Shown: positions 19,536 through 28,789, counted from the first letter of the stretch. The stretch: 64,000 bases of DNA from Streptacidiphilus fuscans (GCF_015690355.1 NZ_JADPRT010000005.1:450503-514502); one strand, 5' to 3'. Numbers and translations: made by a program. Notes: generated from the sequence alone by a model not told the origin.

Positions 19536-19710
19536 TCCTGCCTCCGCGGGGGACGGAAGAGAACGGTCTGTCGCCGAAGGAACCGGCGCGAACCGTGGTG
19601 GGAGAGGGAGAGGTGGTGCCCGAACGAAGCGGTGCCGGGCCCGCTGAACGGTCGCTCCTGGGATGGGACGTCAGGAGCGCCGGAGTCACCCGGGCCGTGG
19701 TCGGAACCGT

Positions 19711-19724
19711 ACTGATCAATCAGT
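19711..19724. promoter_or_regulatory. Inverted repeat, possible site of the TetR regulator
   Basis: ACTGAT and ATCAGT flank CA, followed at once by CAGTCAG repeats. It lies between the divergent operons. The TetR gene at 21076, second in the plus-strand operon, is the obvious candidate to bind here. Confidence 0.4.
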
Positions 19725-19737
19725 CAGTCAGCAAGTA

Positions 19738-19766
19738 TTGACACCGAGCCTTTCAAGCAGCAACCT
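19738..19766 (+). promoter_or_regulatory. Possible promoter of the Rieske/transport operon
   Basis: A perfect -35 hexamer TTGACA (19738-19743) is followed after 17 bp by CAACCT, a weak -10. The inverted repeat at 19711 would lie just upstream of the -35. Confidence 0.35.
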
Positions 19767-19870
19767 TGCCGCACCGCTCGCTGAGCAGACAGTCAGTCCG
19801 TCCGTTCAGCAGTCGGCTTGCACCGTCAGTCCCTGCCCCTCTTCGGCCCCGTGCGACGAGCAGGAGTGCC

Positions 19871-21079
19871 ATGCAGTCCGAACTGACCCGCCGATCGGCC
19901 GACGGGACCGCTCCTCCCGCGGCCCTGTCGGCGGCCTACTACACCGACCCCGCCATCGCCTCCGCCGAGAACGACCACGTCTTCGCCCGTTCCTGGCAGT
20001 TGGTATGTCACGAGTCCGACCTGCCCGGCCCGGGAGCCCGGCTCGCCGCCTGGGCGGCCGGCCGCGAAGTGCTGGTGGTCCGCACCGAGGACGGCTCGCT
20101 CGCCGCCCACCTCAACGTCTGCCGCCACCGCGGCACCCGGCTGGTCTCCGCACCGGAGCCGTCCGGCAAGGCGATCCGCTGCCCGTACCACGGCTGGACC
20201 TACCGGCTCGACGGCAGCCTCGTCGGCGCACCGGAGGCGCGCCAGATCCCTTGCCTGGACAAGCCCAGGCTCGGACTCCACCGGGTGGCCGTCGAATCGT
20301 TCCTCGGCTTCGTCTTCGTCAACCTCGACGGCCGCGCCGCTCCGCTCGCCGTGCAGTGCGCCGGACTCGCCGAGGCGGTCGGCCACTACGCCGGGGCCGA
20401 CCTGGTCCCGGTCGGCAAGAGCCGGATCCACGACCTCGCCGGTGCCGAGGTCCAGCACGCCAACTGGAAGATCGCGGTCGACAACTACCTGGAGGGCTAC
20501 CACGTCCCGGTCGCCCACCCCGGTCTGATGCGGCTGCTCGACTACCAGCGATACGTCGGCGACGTGCACGGCGGCTACGCGCTCTTCGAGTCACCGCTGC
20601 GCGACAAGCCGTCCTCCAACCTGGTCGAGCGGCTGTACCAGCGACTGGCCGCGCCGATGCCCGGCCTGACCGCAGGCGACCGCCGGACCTGGCGCTTTGC
20701 GATGATCTACCCCAACACCATGCTGGACTTCTATCCTGACCACGTGATCGCCTGGACCGCCGTCCCCGTCGCCCCCGACCGCGTTGCGGTGCCCGGCGCC
20801 TTCTACACCAAGCACGGCGCGAGCCTTCGCACCGCGCTGGCCAGGCGACTGAACATCCATATCGGCTGGATCACCAACGACGAGGACGCCGAACTGGTGG
20901 CCCGGGTCCAACACGGCCTGGCCACACCCGGTTTCGAGCCGGGACCGCTCTCCCGCCGGGAGTCGGCGGTAGGCTGGTTCGCCGACCGGATCCGAGCCGA
21001 CCTCGGCCGTCCCGCAGACCCCGCCGACCCCGGCGGCGACCTCGACAACCTCACCGGCCTTGCAGGAGTGGAAGCGTGA
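19871..21079 (+). CDS. Rieske non-heme iron oxygenase, alpha subunit
   Basis: A 402-residue ring-hydroxylating-type oxygenase. The Rieske 2Fe-2S site is complete: Cys84-x-His86 in NVCRHRGT and Cys104-x2-His107 in CPYHGW. The mononuclear iron ligands are His211 and His216 in EGYHVPVAHP, with an Asp near 337-339. The bridging position before His211 is Glu208 (E-x2-H-x4-H) rather than the Asp of naphthalene dioxygenase; Glu here is known from carnitine/betaine-type oxygenases such as CntA. With the amine-uptake genes downstream, oxidation or demethylation of a quaternary or secondary amine is likely. No beta subunit or dedicated reductase follows. ATG 19871 is chosen because AGGAG lies 5 nt upstream; the open frame continues further 5' without coding character. 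Confidence 0.88.
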   Translation: MQSELTRRSADGTAPPAALSAAYYTDPAIASAENDHVFARSWQLVCHESDLPGPGARLAAWAAGREVLVVRTEDGSLAAHLNVCRHRGTRLVSAPEPSGKAIRCPYHGWTYRLDGSLVGAPEARQIPCLDKPRLGLHRVAVESFLGFVFVNLDGRAAPLAVQCAGLAEAVGHYAGADLVPVGKSRIHDLAGAEVQHANWKIAVDNYLEGYHVPVAHPGLMRLLDYQRYVGDVHGGYALFESPLRDKPSSNLVERLYQRLAAPMPGLTAGDRRTWRFAMIYPNTMLDFYPDHVIAWTAVPVAPDRVAVPGAFYTKHGASLRTALARRLNIHIGWITNDEDAELVARVQHGLATPGFEPGPLSRRESAVGWFADRIRADLGRPADPADPGGDLDNLTGLAGVEA

Positions 21080-21735
21080 ACTCCGAGGAGCGCGCCGAGC
21101 AGACCCGCAGGGTGATCCTGCTGGCCGCGTGCGACACCATCGCCGAGGTCGGCTTCGAGAAGGTCCGGATGCGGATGGTGGCGGAGCGCGCGGGGGTCTC
21201 CTCCGGCCTGCTGCACTACCACTTCGCGACCAGGGAGAAGCTCTTCCTCGAAGCGCTCGCGTTCTCCTACGAGCACGCCGGTGTCGAGGGCTACGGTGCC
21301 CGACCGCCGGAGGCGCAGCCGAACACCTGGCGGCTGGGCCGCGTCATCGACGCCTGTCTGCCGATCGACGCAGAACTGCGCCGCGACTTCCTGCTCTGGC
21401 AGGAGCTGCACCTGCGGGCCGTGCGGGACGCCGACTCGTTGACCGTCGCCCGCGACCTCTACGCCAACCTGCGCGACTGGATCGCCGGAGTGGTCCGCGA
21501 CGGACAGGCGACCGGCGAGTTCACCGCCTGTGACGTCGGCCGGCTGGCCGACCTGGTCATCGCGCTGACGAACGGTTTCGGCACCCGGATCCTGCTGGGC
21601 AGCTCGGCGCTGGACGTCGCCGACGCCCGCGACCAGATCTGGTCGCTGATCGCTCCTCAGCTCGGCATCACCACACCTTTCCCCGCCGCTGCGGCCGCCG
21701 TCGCGGCCAAGTCGACCACCGTCTCCGCAGGCTGA
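21076..21735 (+). CDS. TetR-family regulator
   Basis: A 219-residue repressor-type protein with an N-terminal helix-turn-helix (TIAEVGFEKVRMRMVAERAGVSSGLLHYHFATREKLF, split across helices 2-4) and a helical C-terminal ligand domain of BetI-like character. It starts with GTG that overlaps the Rieske stop codon by 4 bp, and AGGAG lies a few bases upstream, so the two genes are translationally coupled. It probably controls the divergent region at 19536-19870 in response to the amine or its breakdown product. Confidence 0.88.
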   Translation: MNSEERAEQTRRVILLAACDTIAEVGFEKVRMRMVAERAGVSSGLLHYHFATREKLFLEALAFSYEHAGVEGYGARPPEAQPNTWRLGRVIDACLPIDAELRRDFLLWQELHLRAVRDADSLTVARDLYANLRDWIAGVVRDGQATGEFTACDVGRLADLVIALTNGFGTRILLGSSALDVADARDQIWSLIAPQLGITTPFPAAAAAVAAKSTTVSAG

Positions 21736-21895
21736 CGCTCCGCCACATCTCCCCCACTGCCGGGCCGCAGTCCGGTGACCGGGCACCGCTGCGCCTCCCG
21801 AACAGAGCCGGGGACCGCGCACGCCCTCGGCCGCCCCCTCGGGCCTGTCCGGCGGATCGGCCCAAGCCGAACCCACCCATCCGGAGAGGACACTG

Positions 21896-23041
21896 ATGTC
21901 CGATCACCTCCCTCAGCTCTCCCCCCGCTCCCCACTCTCCAGACGTTCCCTGCTGCGCGCCGGCGGCCTCGGCGCCCTCGGCCTCGGCCTGAGCGGTTGC
22001 GGCTTCGCGCCGACGAGCAGCGCAGCCGCCGTGGCCTCGATGCCGCCGATCGACGTCAAGGTGGACGGCCCGCTCGTCTACTTCAACTGGGCCGACTACA
22101 TCGAGCCCACGGTCTTCGCGGGCTTCCAGAAGGAGTACGGCGTCCCGATCATCCAGTCGAACTTCGACTCCATGGAGAGCATGGTCGCCAAGCTCGACGC
22201 GGGGAACAGATACGACGTCATCTTCCCCTCGGCCAAATACGCGCAGCGCCTGGTCGAAGCCGGACGGCTGCGCGGCATCGACCACAGCCGACTGCGCAAC
22301 GCCGAGCTGGTCTTCGGCAGCTACACCTACTTCGCCAACCCCTGGTACGACCCCCGGTCCGCGCACACGGTGCCGTTCACGATGTACAAGACCGGGATCG
22401 GCTGGCGCAAGGACAAGCTCGGCTCCCTGACCGGCTCCTGGCAGGACCTGTGGGACGCGCAGTCCAGCGGCACCACCTTCCTCCTGGACGACGAGGACGA
22501 GGTGCTCGGCATGGCCGCGCTCAAGCTCGGCCTGGACCTCAACACCACGAACCAGGGCGAGCTGAACCGGATCACCACCCTGCTCGGCACGCTCCGCCCC
22601 CACCTGCGCGGCTTCTCCAGCGACGACTACAACAACCTGCTGAACGGCAACGCCACCATGACCCAGGCCTGGAGCGGCGACATGGTCAGCGTGCTCAGCC
22701 AGGCGAACGACGCGTCCGTCTACGGCTTCGAGGTGGCCAGGGAGGGGTCGCCGATCAACTCGGACTGCTTCGCGATACCGGCGAACGCCCAGCACCCCGG
22801 CACCGCGATGCTCTTCATCGACTACCTGCTGCGTCCCGAGAACGCGATCAAGACCATCAAGTACCTCGGCTACCCGATGCCGGTCAAGGGCACGGAGTCC
22901 ACCTACGCGTCTCTGGTCGAACAGCTGCCGCAGTGCCTGATCGAGCCCGGCGACCTGCGGCCCGAGCTGTACTTCCAGAACGCGAGCAGTGCCGGCTCGC
23001 AGGCGCGCGACGCCGCCTGGACCGACGTGAAGGCGGGCTGA
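21896..23041 (+). CDS. Spermidine/putrescine-type ABC substrate-binding lipoprotein (PotD-like)
   Basis: Periplasmic-type binding protein of 381 residues, anchored outside the membrane. It has a twin-arginine-like signal (SRRSLLRAGG) running into a lipobox (LSGCG). The mature protein has the PotD pattern: LVYFNWADYIEP, FQKEYGVPIIQSNFDS and a C-terminal INSDCFAIPANAQHP then AMLFIDYLLRPENA. GAGAGGA precedes the ATG. It heads the transporter genes (permeases at 23043 and 24014, ATPase at 24886). Polyamine is the default ligand; betaine-type amines are possible given the Rieske gene upstream. Confidence 0.9.
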   Translation: MSDHLPQLSPRSPLSRRSLLRAGGLGALGLGLSGCGFAPTSSAAAVASMPPIDVKVDGPLVYFNWADYIEPTVFAGFQKEYGVPIIQSNFDSMESMVAKLDAGNRYDVIFPSAKYAQRLVEAGRLRGIDHSRLRNAELVFGSYTYFANPWYDPRSAHTVPFTMYKTGIGWRKDKLGSLTGSWQDLWDAQSSGTTFLLDDEDEVLGMAALKLGLDLNTTNQGELNRITTLLGTLRPHLRGFSSDDYNNLLNGNATMTQAWSGDMVSVLSQANDASVYGFEVAREGSPINSDCFAIPANAQHPGTAMLFIDYLLRPENAIKTIKYLGYPMPVKGTESTYASLVEQLPQCLIEPGDLRPELYFQNASSAGSQARDAAWTDVKAG

Positions 23042-23042
23042 G

Positions 23043-24017
23043 ATGGCGCTGCGCACCACCCCCGGCTCCGCCGCGACCGCCGCCAGGTCCTCCGGGGACG
23101 GGTCGCCCACCCCGCCCGACGCGCGCGGCAGGTTCGCCCGGCGCAACCGCCCACCGAGGCCGTCCGCCGCCGGAGCGCGGATGTGGACCTGGTTGACACT
23201 GCCGGGCACAGTCTGGATGTCGGTCTTCTTCATCGCCTCCCTCCTGCTGGTGGCCGCGATCTCCTTCGGCACCACCGACCAGCTCGGCGACCCGCGATTC
23301 GGCACGAACCTCGGCAACCTCAAGGCGCTGGGCGACCCCGCCTACCGCGACGTGATGGTCCGTTCGCTCGGCTACGCGGCGTTGACCGCGGTGATCTGTC
23401 TGCTGATCGCCTACCCCGTCGCCTACGCGATCGCCCTGCACGCGGGGCGGCTGAAGAACGCGCTGATCGCCGCGATCGTGGTCCCGTTCTTCGCCAACTA
23501 CCTGGTGCGGATGTACGGGTGGTCGGTGGTGCTGTCCGACGACGGGCCGCTGCTGCGGTTCCTGCGCGCGATCGGTCTGGCCGGGCCGCACACGAAGATC
23601 CTCAACACCGGGTTCGGCGTGATCGCCGGACTGGTCTACGGCTTCGTGGTCTTCATGATCATCCCGCTCTACGCGGCCATGGAGCGCATGGACACCTCGC
23701 TGATCGAAGCGGGTCGCGACCTGTACGGCGGGCCGCTGCGCACCTTCCTCTTCGTCACCGTACCCGCGACCCGGCAGGGCGCGGGGGCCGGCATGGTGCT
23801 GGTGTTCCTGCCCGCGATGGGCGACTTCGTCTCCGCCCAGTTCATGGGCGGACCGAACCAGATCATGATCGGCAACCTGATCCAGGACAAGTTCTTCGAA
23901 GGTCAGGACTGGCCGCTCGGCTCCGCCCTGACGATGGCGCTGATGGCGGTACTGCTGGTGGCGATGTTCGGCTACCTGCGCCGCACCCGCAAGGACGAGG
24001 CGGAGGCCCTGCGATGA
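23043..24017 (+). CDS. Polyamine-type ABC transporter permease (PotB-like)
   Basis: A 324-residue permease with about six membrane helices after a cytoplasmic N-terminal extension of about 45 residues rich in Arg and Pro. The coupling (EAA-like) loop is MDTSLIEAGRDLYGGPLRTFLFVTVP, split over the fourth and fifth helices. It starts 1 nt after the binding-protein stop and overlaps the next permease by 4 bp (ATGA). Confidence 0.9.
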   Translation: MALRTTPGSAATAARSSGDGSPTPPDARGRFARRNRPPRPSAAGARMWTWLTLPGTVWMSVFFIASLLLVAAISFGTTDQLGDPRFGTNLGNLKALGDPAYRDVMVRSLGYAALTAVICLLIAYPVAYAIALHAGRLKNALIAAIVVPFFANYLVRMYGWSVVLSDDGPLLRFLRAIGLAGPHTKILNTGFGVIAGLVYGFVVFMIIPLYAAMERMDTSLIEAGRDLYGGPLRTFLFVTVPATRQGAGAGMVLVFLPAMGDFVSAQFMGGPNQIMIGNLIQDKFFEGQDWPLGSALTMALMAVLLVAMFGYLRRTRKDEAEALR

Positions 24018-24883
24018 CCCAGCTCACCCGCACTCCCCGGCGGACTCGCCCGAACCGGCGCTTCGGTCGCCGCCGCGCCGAACGCAAGCCGCTCTTCGCG
24101 ATCGCCGTCACCGCGGTCTTCTTCGTGCTGCTCTACCTGCCGATCGCGATGGTGGTGCTCTTCTCCTTCAACTCCCAGAAGTCGCTGACCGTCTTCAAGG
24201 GCTTCAGCCTCCGCTGGTACGAGGCGTTCTTCCACGACAGCACGCTGCTCAGCTCCCTCGGCATGAGCCTTCAGGTCTCACTGGTCGCCATGGTCGGCTC
24301 GGTGGTGCTGGGCGTCGCCCTGGCCCTCGGACTGGTCCGCTCGCGGGGCAGGCTCGGCAACTACGCCGGACTGATCATGATGGTGCCGCTGATCACCCCG
24401 GAGATCGTCACCGGCGTCGCCTCGCTGCTGCTCTTCAAGGGTCTCGGGATCACGCTCGACACGGGCACCGTGATGATCGCCGAGATCACCTTCTCCATCT
24501 CCTACGTCACCGTGATCCTGCGTTCCCGGGTGGCCGCGCTCAATCCGGAGGTCGAGGAGGCCGCCATGGACCTGGGCGCCACCCGCTGGCAGGCGCTGCG
24601 GCTGGTCACCCTGCCCGCGCTACTGCCCGCGATCCTGGCCAGCGCGGTGCTGATCTTCGCCCTGGTCTTCGACGACTTCGTCCTCGCCTACTTCACCACC
24701 GGCGTCGACCCGCAGCCGCTGGCCGTGCGCATCTACTCCGCCATCCGCTTCGGCGTCGAGCCCACCATCAACGCGGTCGGAACGCTGATGCTGGCCGGCT
24801 CGATCACCCTCATCGGCCTCGCCCTGGCCATCCCCCGCCTCTTCGGCCGCAGCGGCGGCCTCGACCTCATCTCCGGGGAGTAG
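24014..24883 (+). CDS. Polyamine-type ABC transporter permease (PotC-like)
   Basis: A 289-residue second permease with about six helices. The EAA loop is VEEAAMDLGATRWQALRLVTLP, the site that docks the ATPase. The extracellular-side motif FNSQKSLTVFKGFSLRWY is characteristic of PotC. The start codon overlaps the PotB-like stop by 4 bp, and the GGGGAG at its end serves as the ribosome binding site of the ATPase gene. Confidence 0.92.
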   Translation: MTQLTRTPRRTRPNRRFGRRRAERKPLFAIAVTAVFFVLLYLPIAMVVLFSFNSQKSLTVFKGFSLRWYEAFFHDSTLLSSLGMSLQVSLVAMVGSVVLGVALALGLVRSRGRLGNYAGLIMMVPLITPEIVTGVASLLLFKGLGITLDTGTVMIAEITFSISYVTVILRSRVAALNPEVEEAAMDLGATRWQALRLVTLPALLPAILASAVLIFALVFDDFVLAYFTTGVDPQPLAVRIYSAIRFGVEPTINAVGTLMLAGSITLIGLALAIPRLFGRSGGLDLISGE

Positions 24884-24885
24884 CA

Positions 24886-25962
24886 GTGATGGAAACCACT
24901 CCTGCGGTCCGACTGGACCACGTCAGCAAGGAGTTCGCCGGCTCCTACGCCGTACGCGACCTGAACCTCGACATCGCACCCGGGGAGTTCTTCTCCCTGC
25001 TCGGCCCCTCCGGCTGTGGCAAGACCACCACGCTGCGGATGATCGGCGGCTTCGCCGACCCGACCGAGGGCAGCATCCTGCTCTCCGGCGACGACGTCAC
25101 CGCGCTGCCGCCCGACAAGCGCAACGTCAACACCGTCTTCCAGAGCTACGCCCTCTTCGACCACCTCAGCGTCGCCGACAACATCGCCTTCGGCCTCAAA
25201 CGCAAGGGCGTCGCCAAACCGGAGATCCGCGAACGGGTCGGCGCGATGATCGACCTCGTGCAACTGGGCGGCATGGCCGACCGCAAACCGCGCACCCTCT
25301 CCGGCGGACAGCGCCAACGCGTCGCACTGGCCCGGGCGCTGGTCAACCGTCCGGCCGTGCTGCTGCTGGACGAGCCGCTGGCCGCGCTGGACCTCAAGCT
25401 GCGCCGGCAGATGCAGGTCGAGTTGAAGCAGATCCAGCGCGAGGTGGGCATCACCTTCGTCTTCGTCACCCACGACCAGGACGAGGCGCTGACCATGTCC
25501 GACCGGGTCGCCGTGATGAACGGCGGCCGGGTCGAGCAGTGCGGCACGCCTGAGGACGTCTACGAGCGGCCGGAGAGCCGGTTCGTGGCCTCGTTCATGG
25601 GCACCTCCAACGTCATCACCGGCGTCTACCGCGACGGCCGGGTCCAGCTTCCCGACGGCCCCGCGCTGCCGGTCGGCCCGCGTCCGGGCATCAGCGACGG
25701 AAGCTCCGTCAACATGTCGATCCGGCCGGAGAAGATCTGGCTCTCCGACTTCGAACCCGGCATGCCCGTGGTCAGCGGCGTGATCCGGGAGACCGTCTAC
25801 TCCGGCCCGACCACGACGTACCTGGTCGAGCTCGCCCCTGGGGTGACCGTCGCCGCGCTGGAGCAGAACACCGCCCGTGCCCGGATGGAGGACCGCTGGG
25901 AGGGCGGCGAGACCGTCGAACTCGGCTGGAAGACCGACCACTGCCTGGTCCTGGCGGACTGA
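24886..25962 (+). CDS. Polyamine-type ABC transporter ATPase (PotA-like)
   Basis: A 358-residue ATP-binding subunit. Walker A is GPSGCGKTT, the Q-loop is TVFQSYALF, the signature is LSGGQRQRVALARAL, and Walker B is LLLDEPLAALD with the switch VTHDQ. Residues from about 240 form the TOBE/OB regulatory domain (SIRPEKIWLS, TTTYLVEL). The start is GTG 24886 or ATG 24889; GGGGAG fits both. It energises the two upstream permeases. Confidence 0.94.
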   Translation: MMETTPAVRLDHVSKEFAGSYAVRDLNLDIAPGEFFSLLGPSGCGKTTTLRMIGGFADPTEGSILLSGDDVTALPPDKRNVNTVFQSYALFDHLSVADNIAFGLKRKGVAKPEIRERVGAMIDLVQLGGMADRKPRTLSGGQRQRVALARALVNRPAVLLLDEPLAALDLKLRRQMQVELKQIQREVGITFVFVTHDQDEALTMSDRVAVMNGGRVEQCGTPEDVYERPESRFVASFMGTSNVITGVYRDGRVQLPDGPALPVGPRPGISDGSSVNMSIRPEKIWLSDFEPGMPVVSGVIRETVYSGPTTTYLVELAPGVTVAALEQNTARARMEDRWEGGETVELGWKTDHCLVLAD

Positions 25963-25998
25963 CCCGACCGAGAGAACGGAGAGGAGAGGAGACGTCAG

Positions 25999-27312
25999 AT
26001 GAATCACGACGTCATCGTGCTCGGCGCGGGCCTGGCCGGGCTGAGCGCCGCCCGGGACCTCGCCGCCGCCGGAGTCGACGTGCTGGTCGTCGAGGCACGC
26101 GACCGGGTCGGCGGCCGGGTCGAGCAGCAGCACCTGCCCGACGGCCGGACGGTCCAGCTCGGCGGCGAGGTCGTCGGCCGCGCCCACACCGCCTACCTCG
26201 GCCTGGTGGGGGAGTTGGGCCTGACGCTGACCCGCAGCTACACCGCGGAGCCGGGCGAGATCGTCCGCGCCACGCCCGAGGGCGTCTCCGCGGGTGATCC
26301 CCCGCACTGGTTCGGCCCCGGCGACACCGCCGAGCACCAGCAGGCCACCGAGGAGTTCGTGGCCCTGGCCAAGACCGTGGACCCGGAGGCCCCCTGGTCC
26401 CACGAGCACGCCGCGGAACTGGACGCTCTCTCCGTCGGGGAGTGGCTGCGGACCCGCGGGACCTCACCGGCCGTGGTGCGGCTGTGGGAGATCGGCCAAC
26501 TCGGGCTGGCCTCCGGCTCCAACGAGCGCACCTCGCTGCTGTCGGCGCTGCGCAAGCAGGCTGCCGTGCCGAGCGAGGGCCATTACGACTACGAGGACTG
26601 GGAGGGTCTGCGGGTCGCCGAGGGGTCGGCGACGGTGGCGCTGCGGATGGCCGCCGAGCTGGGACCCCGGGTCCGGCTGGGCGCGCCGGTGACAGCCGTC
26701 GACATCCGCCCGGACCGCTGCACGGTCCGACTGCGCGGTGGCGAGACCGTGACGTCCTCGGCCGTCGTGTGCGCCCTGCCGGTCGGGCCGCTGCGCGCGA
26801 TCGCCGTCACCGGGGTCTCCGCCGCACGGCTCAGCTCGCTGCATTCCCAACGGCAGGCGCTCGCAGCCAAGTTGGTCGCTGCCTACGACCGCCCGTTCTG
26901 GCAGGAACGGGGGCTCTCCGGCCTCTCCGAGTGCGAGGGCGTGCTCGGCAGCACCTGGCCGCAGAGCACCAGCGTGCTTTCCGCGCTGGTGCCGCCCGAG
27001 CGCTACGGCGTGCTGCTCGGCATGCCCACCCACCTGCGCCAGGCCGAACTGCTCGCCGACATCGAGGCCCTCTACGGGCCGGACGCCGCCCGGCCTTCCG
27101 CCACCTGGCTGCGACTGTGGGGCACCGACCCGTGGACCCAGGGCTATGTCACCCAGTGGGTGCCGGGCGATGTCCTGCGGGTCGGCCCACTGCACGGCAC
27201 CCACGAGCCGCCGTTCTACGTCTGCGGATCCGACCAGTGGGTCGCCGGCTACATGGAGGGCGCGGTCCGCACCGGACGCGCCGCGGCCAGGGAGGTGCTG
27301 CTCCGTGGCTGA
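25999..27312 (+). CDS. FAD-dependent amine oxidase
   Basis: A 437-residue flavoprotein of the monoamine/putrescine oxidase family, oxidising an amine to an aldehyde with release of ammonia and hydrogen peroxide. The FAD-binding Rossmann motif VLGAGLAGLSAARDLAAAG ends in VVEARDRVGGRV; the flavin-closing C-terminal segment is YVCGSDQWVAGYMEGAVRTG. No signal peptide is seen, so it is cytoplasmic. GAGGAGAGGAG lies just before the start. The next gene is an aldehyde dehydrogenase overlapping by 8 bp, so oxidation of the imported amine to the aldehyde and then the acid is likely. Confidence 0.9.
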   Translation: MNHDVIVLGAGLAGLSAARDLAAAGVDVLVVEARDRVGGRVEQQHLPDGRTVQLGGEVVGRAHTAYLGLVGELGLTLTRSYTAEPGEIVRATPEGVSAGDPPHWFGPGDTAEHQQATEEFVALAKTVDPEAPWSHEHAAELDALSVGEWLRTRGTSPAVVRLWEIGQLGLASGSNERTSLLSALRKQAAVPSEGHYDYEDWEGLRVAEGSATVALRMAAELGPRVRLGAPVTAVDIRPDRCTVRLRGGETVTSSAVVCALPVGPLRAIAVTGVSAARLSSLHSQRQALAAKLVAAYDRPFWQERGLSGLSECEGVLGSTWPQSTSVLSALVPPERYGVLLGMPTHLRQAELLADIEALYGPDAARPSATWLRLWGTDPWTQGYVTQWVPGDVLRVGPLHGTHEPPFYVCGSDQWVAGYMEGAVRTGRAAAREVLLRG

Positions 27313-28738
27313 CATCGCATCAGGCCTGCTGGCGCACAACCACATCGACGGTCAGGAGCAGGAGGCCGCCGACGGCGGTCGGATGCCCTTGGTCGATCCG
27401 GCCACCGGGCGGTTGCGCGGCTATGCACCGTGCTCCGGTGCGGCCGACGTCGACCGGGCCTGCCGCGCGGCCGAGCGCGCCTTCGGCCACTGGTCGCGCA
27501 CCACACCCGCCGTGCGGCAACGCGCGCTGCTGCGGCTCGCGGAGAGCATGGAGCAGCACGCCGACGCGCTCACCGCCGCCGAGGTCGGCGACACAGGCAA
27601 GCCGCCGCAGGCCTTCCGCAGCGACGAACTCCCGGCCGTCGTCGACACCGTCCGGTTCTTCGCCGGAGCCGCGCGCAGCCTGCCCGGCAGTGTCGCGGCC
27701 GAGTACACCGAGGGACGCACCTCCCTGCTGCGCCGCGAGCCGCTCGGCGTCTGCGCGCAGATCACGCCGTGGAACTACCCGCTGATGATGGCGGTCTGGA
27801 AACTCGCCCCGGCGCTTGCGGCGGGAAACACGGTGGTGCTCAAGCCCGCCGACACCACCCCGTCCTCGACGGTCCTCCTGGCGCGGCTGGCAGCCGAGCA
27901 CCTGCCGCCGGGCGTGCTCAACGTCCTCTGCGGCGACCGCGGCACGGGAGCCCGACTGGTCGGCCACCCGACCCCCGCCATGGTCGCGGTCACCGGCAGC
28001 GTCCGGGCGGGGCGCGAGATCGCGACCGCCTGCGCCGCCGACCTCAAGCGGGTCCACCTGGAACTGGGTGGCAACGCACCGGTGCTGATCCACCAGGACG
28101 TGGACGTCGAGGAGACGGCGCAGGCCCTGGCTGACGTCGCCTACTACAACGCGGGCCAGGACTGCACCGCCGTGACCCGGCTCCTGGTCCACCGCAGCAT
28201 CCACGACGCGTTCACCGCCGCCCTCACCGAGCGGGTCGCCAAGCTGACCACGGGCGGCCCGGACGAGCCTGGCGCCGCCTACGGCCCGCTCAACAACGCC
28301 GCCCAACTCGCCCGCGTCCGCGGCCTGCTGGACCGGCTGCCGGAACACGCCGAGATCCTGACCGGAGGTCGCGCCCTCGACCGGCCGGGGTACTTCCACC
28401 AGCCGACGGTCGTCGCCGCGGTGCGGCAGGACGACGAGATTGTGCAGGAAGAGGTCTTCGGCCCGGTGGTCACCGTCCAGCCCTTCGCGGACGAGGACGA
28501 GGCGCTCCGCCTCGCCAACGGCGTCCGGCTCGGACTGGCCGCGAGCGTGTGGACCCGCGACCTGGACCGTGCCATGCGCGCGACGCGGTCGCTGCGCACC
28601 GGCATCGTCTGGGTCAACAGCCACGGCACCACGGTCTCCGAGATGCCCCACGGCGGACGCGGCGACTCCGGCCACGGCAGCGACCTGTCGATGACCGGCC
28701 TGCTGGAGTACACACAGGCGAAACACGTGATGCTCTGA
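27305..28738 (+). CDS. Aldehyde dehydrogenase, aminobutyraldehyde type
   Basis: A 477-residue NAD(P)-dependent aldehyde dehydrogenase. The catalytic Cys is in YYNAGQDCTAVTRL, the same NAGQDCTA signature as E. coli PatD (gamma-aminobutyraldehyde dehydrogenase); the general-base Glu is in HLELGGNAP; the cofactor loop is ITPWNYPLMM. The GTG start is set by GGAGG 9 nt upstream, and the gene overlaps the amine oxidase by 8 bp. Conversion of 4-aminobutanal to GABA fits both its sequence group and the operon. It is the last gene before a strong terminator. Confidence 0.9.
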   Translation: MADIASGLLAHNHIDGQEQEAADGGRMPLVDPATGRLRGYAPCSGAADVDRACRAAERAFGHWSRTTPAVRQRALLRLAESMEQHADALTAAEVGDTGKPPQAFRSDELPAVVDTVRFFAGAARSLPGSVAAEYTEGRTSLLRREPLGVCAQITPWNYPLMMAVWKLAPALAAGNTVVLKPADTTPSSTVLLARLAAEHLPPGVLNVLCGDRGTGARLVGHPTPAMVAVTGSVRAGREIATACAADLKRVHLELGGNAPVLIHQDVDVEETAQALADVAYYNAGQDCTAVTRLLVHRSIHDAFTAALTERVAKLTTGGPDEPGAAYGPLNNAAQLARVRGLLDRLPEHAEILTGGRALDRPGYFHQPTVVAAVRQDDEIVQEEVFGPVVTVQPFADEDEALRLANGVRLGLAASVWTRDLDRAMRATRSLRTGIVWVNSHGTTVSEMPHGGRGDSGHGSDLSMTGLLEYTQAKHVML

Positions 28739-28743
28739 CGCGG

Positions 28744-28789
28744 GCGCGTGGGCGCCGGACCCGGCAGGGGCGGTCCGCCGCCCACGCGC
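28744..28789 (+). terminator. Strong terminator after the amine-catabolism operon
   Basis: GCGCGTGGGCG (28744-28754) pairs with CGCCCACGCGC (28779-28789). After one C-C mismatch, CGGACC/GGTCCG continues the stem for 6 bp. The stem begins 6 nt after the dehydrogenase stop codon. Confidence 0.8.

Larger units (their letters stand above)
19536..19870. other. 335-bp divergent promoter region
   Basis: Separates the minus-strand acyl-CoA/redox operon from the plus-strand Rieske/transport operon. It contains an ACTGAT-CA-ATCAGT inverted repeat, several CAGTCAGT direct repeats and a TTGACA hexamer. No gene is supported inside it. Confidence 0.6.
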
